Source: Gymnogyps californianus
Lineage: Eukaryota; Chordata; Aves; Accipitriformes; Cathartidae
Assembly: GCF_018139145.2 (NCBI RefSeq)
Contig: NC_059478.1
Coordinates: forward strand, 15,917,001 to 15,981,000
DNA: 64,000 nucleotides
Direction of reading: 5' to 3'
How positions within the stretch are numbered: the first letter of the stretch is position 1; each line of letters opens with the position of its first letter. The notes beneath the pieces are model-generated. The model saw nothing but the letters and a program-made list of their open reading frames with translations, was not told the origin of the DNA and ran no database searches. This document shows positions 63,261-64,000 of the stretch, piece by piece. The translations under genes and the position numbers were made by a program.

Positions 63261-64000
63261 AAGTGAGAAGAGGCTGAGATGCTGAAATGTGATACAGTTT
63301 CTGTTTATTACTTTCCAATAAAAACTCTAATTTTTATCACTTGTTATTCTTCTTTCTTGCTATTCTCTTTCTAGATAATAGGAGGTAATATTCTATGTTT
63401 TCTTTATAAATTCCCACGTGTGATTTTAGGAGTAGATTCAAACCTCAAACATCACAGATAGTGCCCCTAAATGTCCACATATGATAATTATTATTTTTTT
63501 GTCATGGGTACTGATTCCAAATGAAAAGACTGTAGAGGCATTTTGGGGAAGAATAGTCACTGGAGGAAGGACAGTTTTGTTAACATGGAGTGCTGGCGGA
63601 TCTGTTTCCACCTAGGAATTAAGTTTAATTTCAAGTTATAAGAGAACACTGGGGAAAAAAGTAGAATAAAATCCCTACTATTTTTAAATTTTCATTATTC
63701 CCTCTGAGATCATGGTTTTCATGTGAACAGTTGCAGCAGAAATGTAATTTTGCTTTCAGTTATTTTTGTTATTGTAAACCACTGCTTCTGTCAAAAGTAT
63801 GTACTTAATTTTAAATGTGAATGCTAAAACTAATCAATATTAAATAAACATGTTGTCTTAATTAACAGCTCTTTGAAACATCACAGATCTTGTTCCTCCC
63901 CTTTTTACACTCCCAGCAGAATTTTCAAATTTCATTAATAACACTTGACATAGCCTAACTCAGCTACTTGTGAATATAGTCAGCCGCCCTTGTTGTCTTA

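Larger units (their letters stand above)
40934..64000 (+). other. DPYD: DPYD intron 14, 5' part (23 kb)
   Basis: The intron runs to the end of the window without a recognisable exon 15. Content in order: an unremarkable AT-rich stretch (40940-44260); a minus-strand solo LTR with an adjoining LTR fragment (44269-45127); unannotated sequence with G/T-rich tracts at about 46781-46950; a patch of higher GC at about 48000-48900; a CR1 reverse-transcriptase fossil (49294-49990); a palindromic element (52064-52203); purine-rich sequence (55600-56250); minus-strand CR1 pieces (56268-56365 and 57481-57590); a plus-strand solo LTR (58547-59115); and a 34-A run (63223-63256). I see nothing nameable in 59121-63220. 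No RNA gene was recognised. Confidence 0.9.

Noticed and set aside
1..64000. CRISPR array, tRNA/rRNA, bacterial operon, origin or integrase system
   Set aside because: Both strands were read. The window is a vertebrate gene interior, with no regularly spaced repeats, no tRNA cloverleaf recognised and no prokaryotic gene organisation.

Overview
This window is vertebrate, almost certainly avian, nuclear DNA. It is AT-rich and intron-dominated, and it lies inside one gene on the + strand: DPYD, dihydropyrimidine dehydrogenase, the first and rate-limiting enzyme of uracil and thymine breakdown. Three coding exons can be read directly. They match exons 12, 13 and 14 of the human gene in protein sequence and in exact length (185, 216 and 165 bp). 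All three carry AG acceptors and GT donors, and the reading frame stays open across the junctions. The bird assignment rests on the repeats: CR1-type LINE 3' ends, an old CR1 reverse-transcriptase fossil, and solo LTRs of a TGTC...GACA type with 5-bp target duplications. There are no Alu, L1 or B-type repeats.

Layout: 1-2261 is the end of intron 11. 2262-2446 is exon 12 (end of the FAD-binding half). 2447-9843 is intron 12 (7.4 kb). 9844-10059 is exon 13 (link into the FMN-binding pyrimidine-oxidising barrel). 10060-40768 is intron 13 (30.7 kb). 40769-40933 is exon 14 (next part of the barrel). 40934-64000 is the first 23 kb of intron 14. Together the exons encode about residues 447-635 in human numbering, out of roughly 1025. 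The gene continues beyond both ends of the window, so neither the promoter nor the 3' end is present.

The introns hold a sparse set of mobile-element remains. There is a CR1 tail at about 6.1 kb. Solo LTRs lie at 12.2-12.8 kb (+), 44.3-44.9 kb (-) and 58.5-59.1 kb (+). A fragment of a further LTR sits at about 45.1 kb. A decayed CR1 ORF2 lies at 49.3-50.0 kb, a 140-bp palindromic element at 52.1-52.2 kb, and minus-strand CR1 pieces at about 56.3 and 57.5 kb. There are also scattered microsatellites and homopolymer tracts. Two AT-rich stretches with clustered TAATTA/TAATTG motifs (21.2 kb and 39.7 kb) are candidates for conserved noncoding elements.

I found no CRISPR array, tRNA, rRNA, operon or complete second gene, and nothing that supports a previously undescribed system. 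Apart from the three exons, the open reading frames in the window are short, lack recognisable domains and are best explained as chance.
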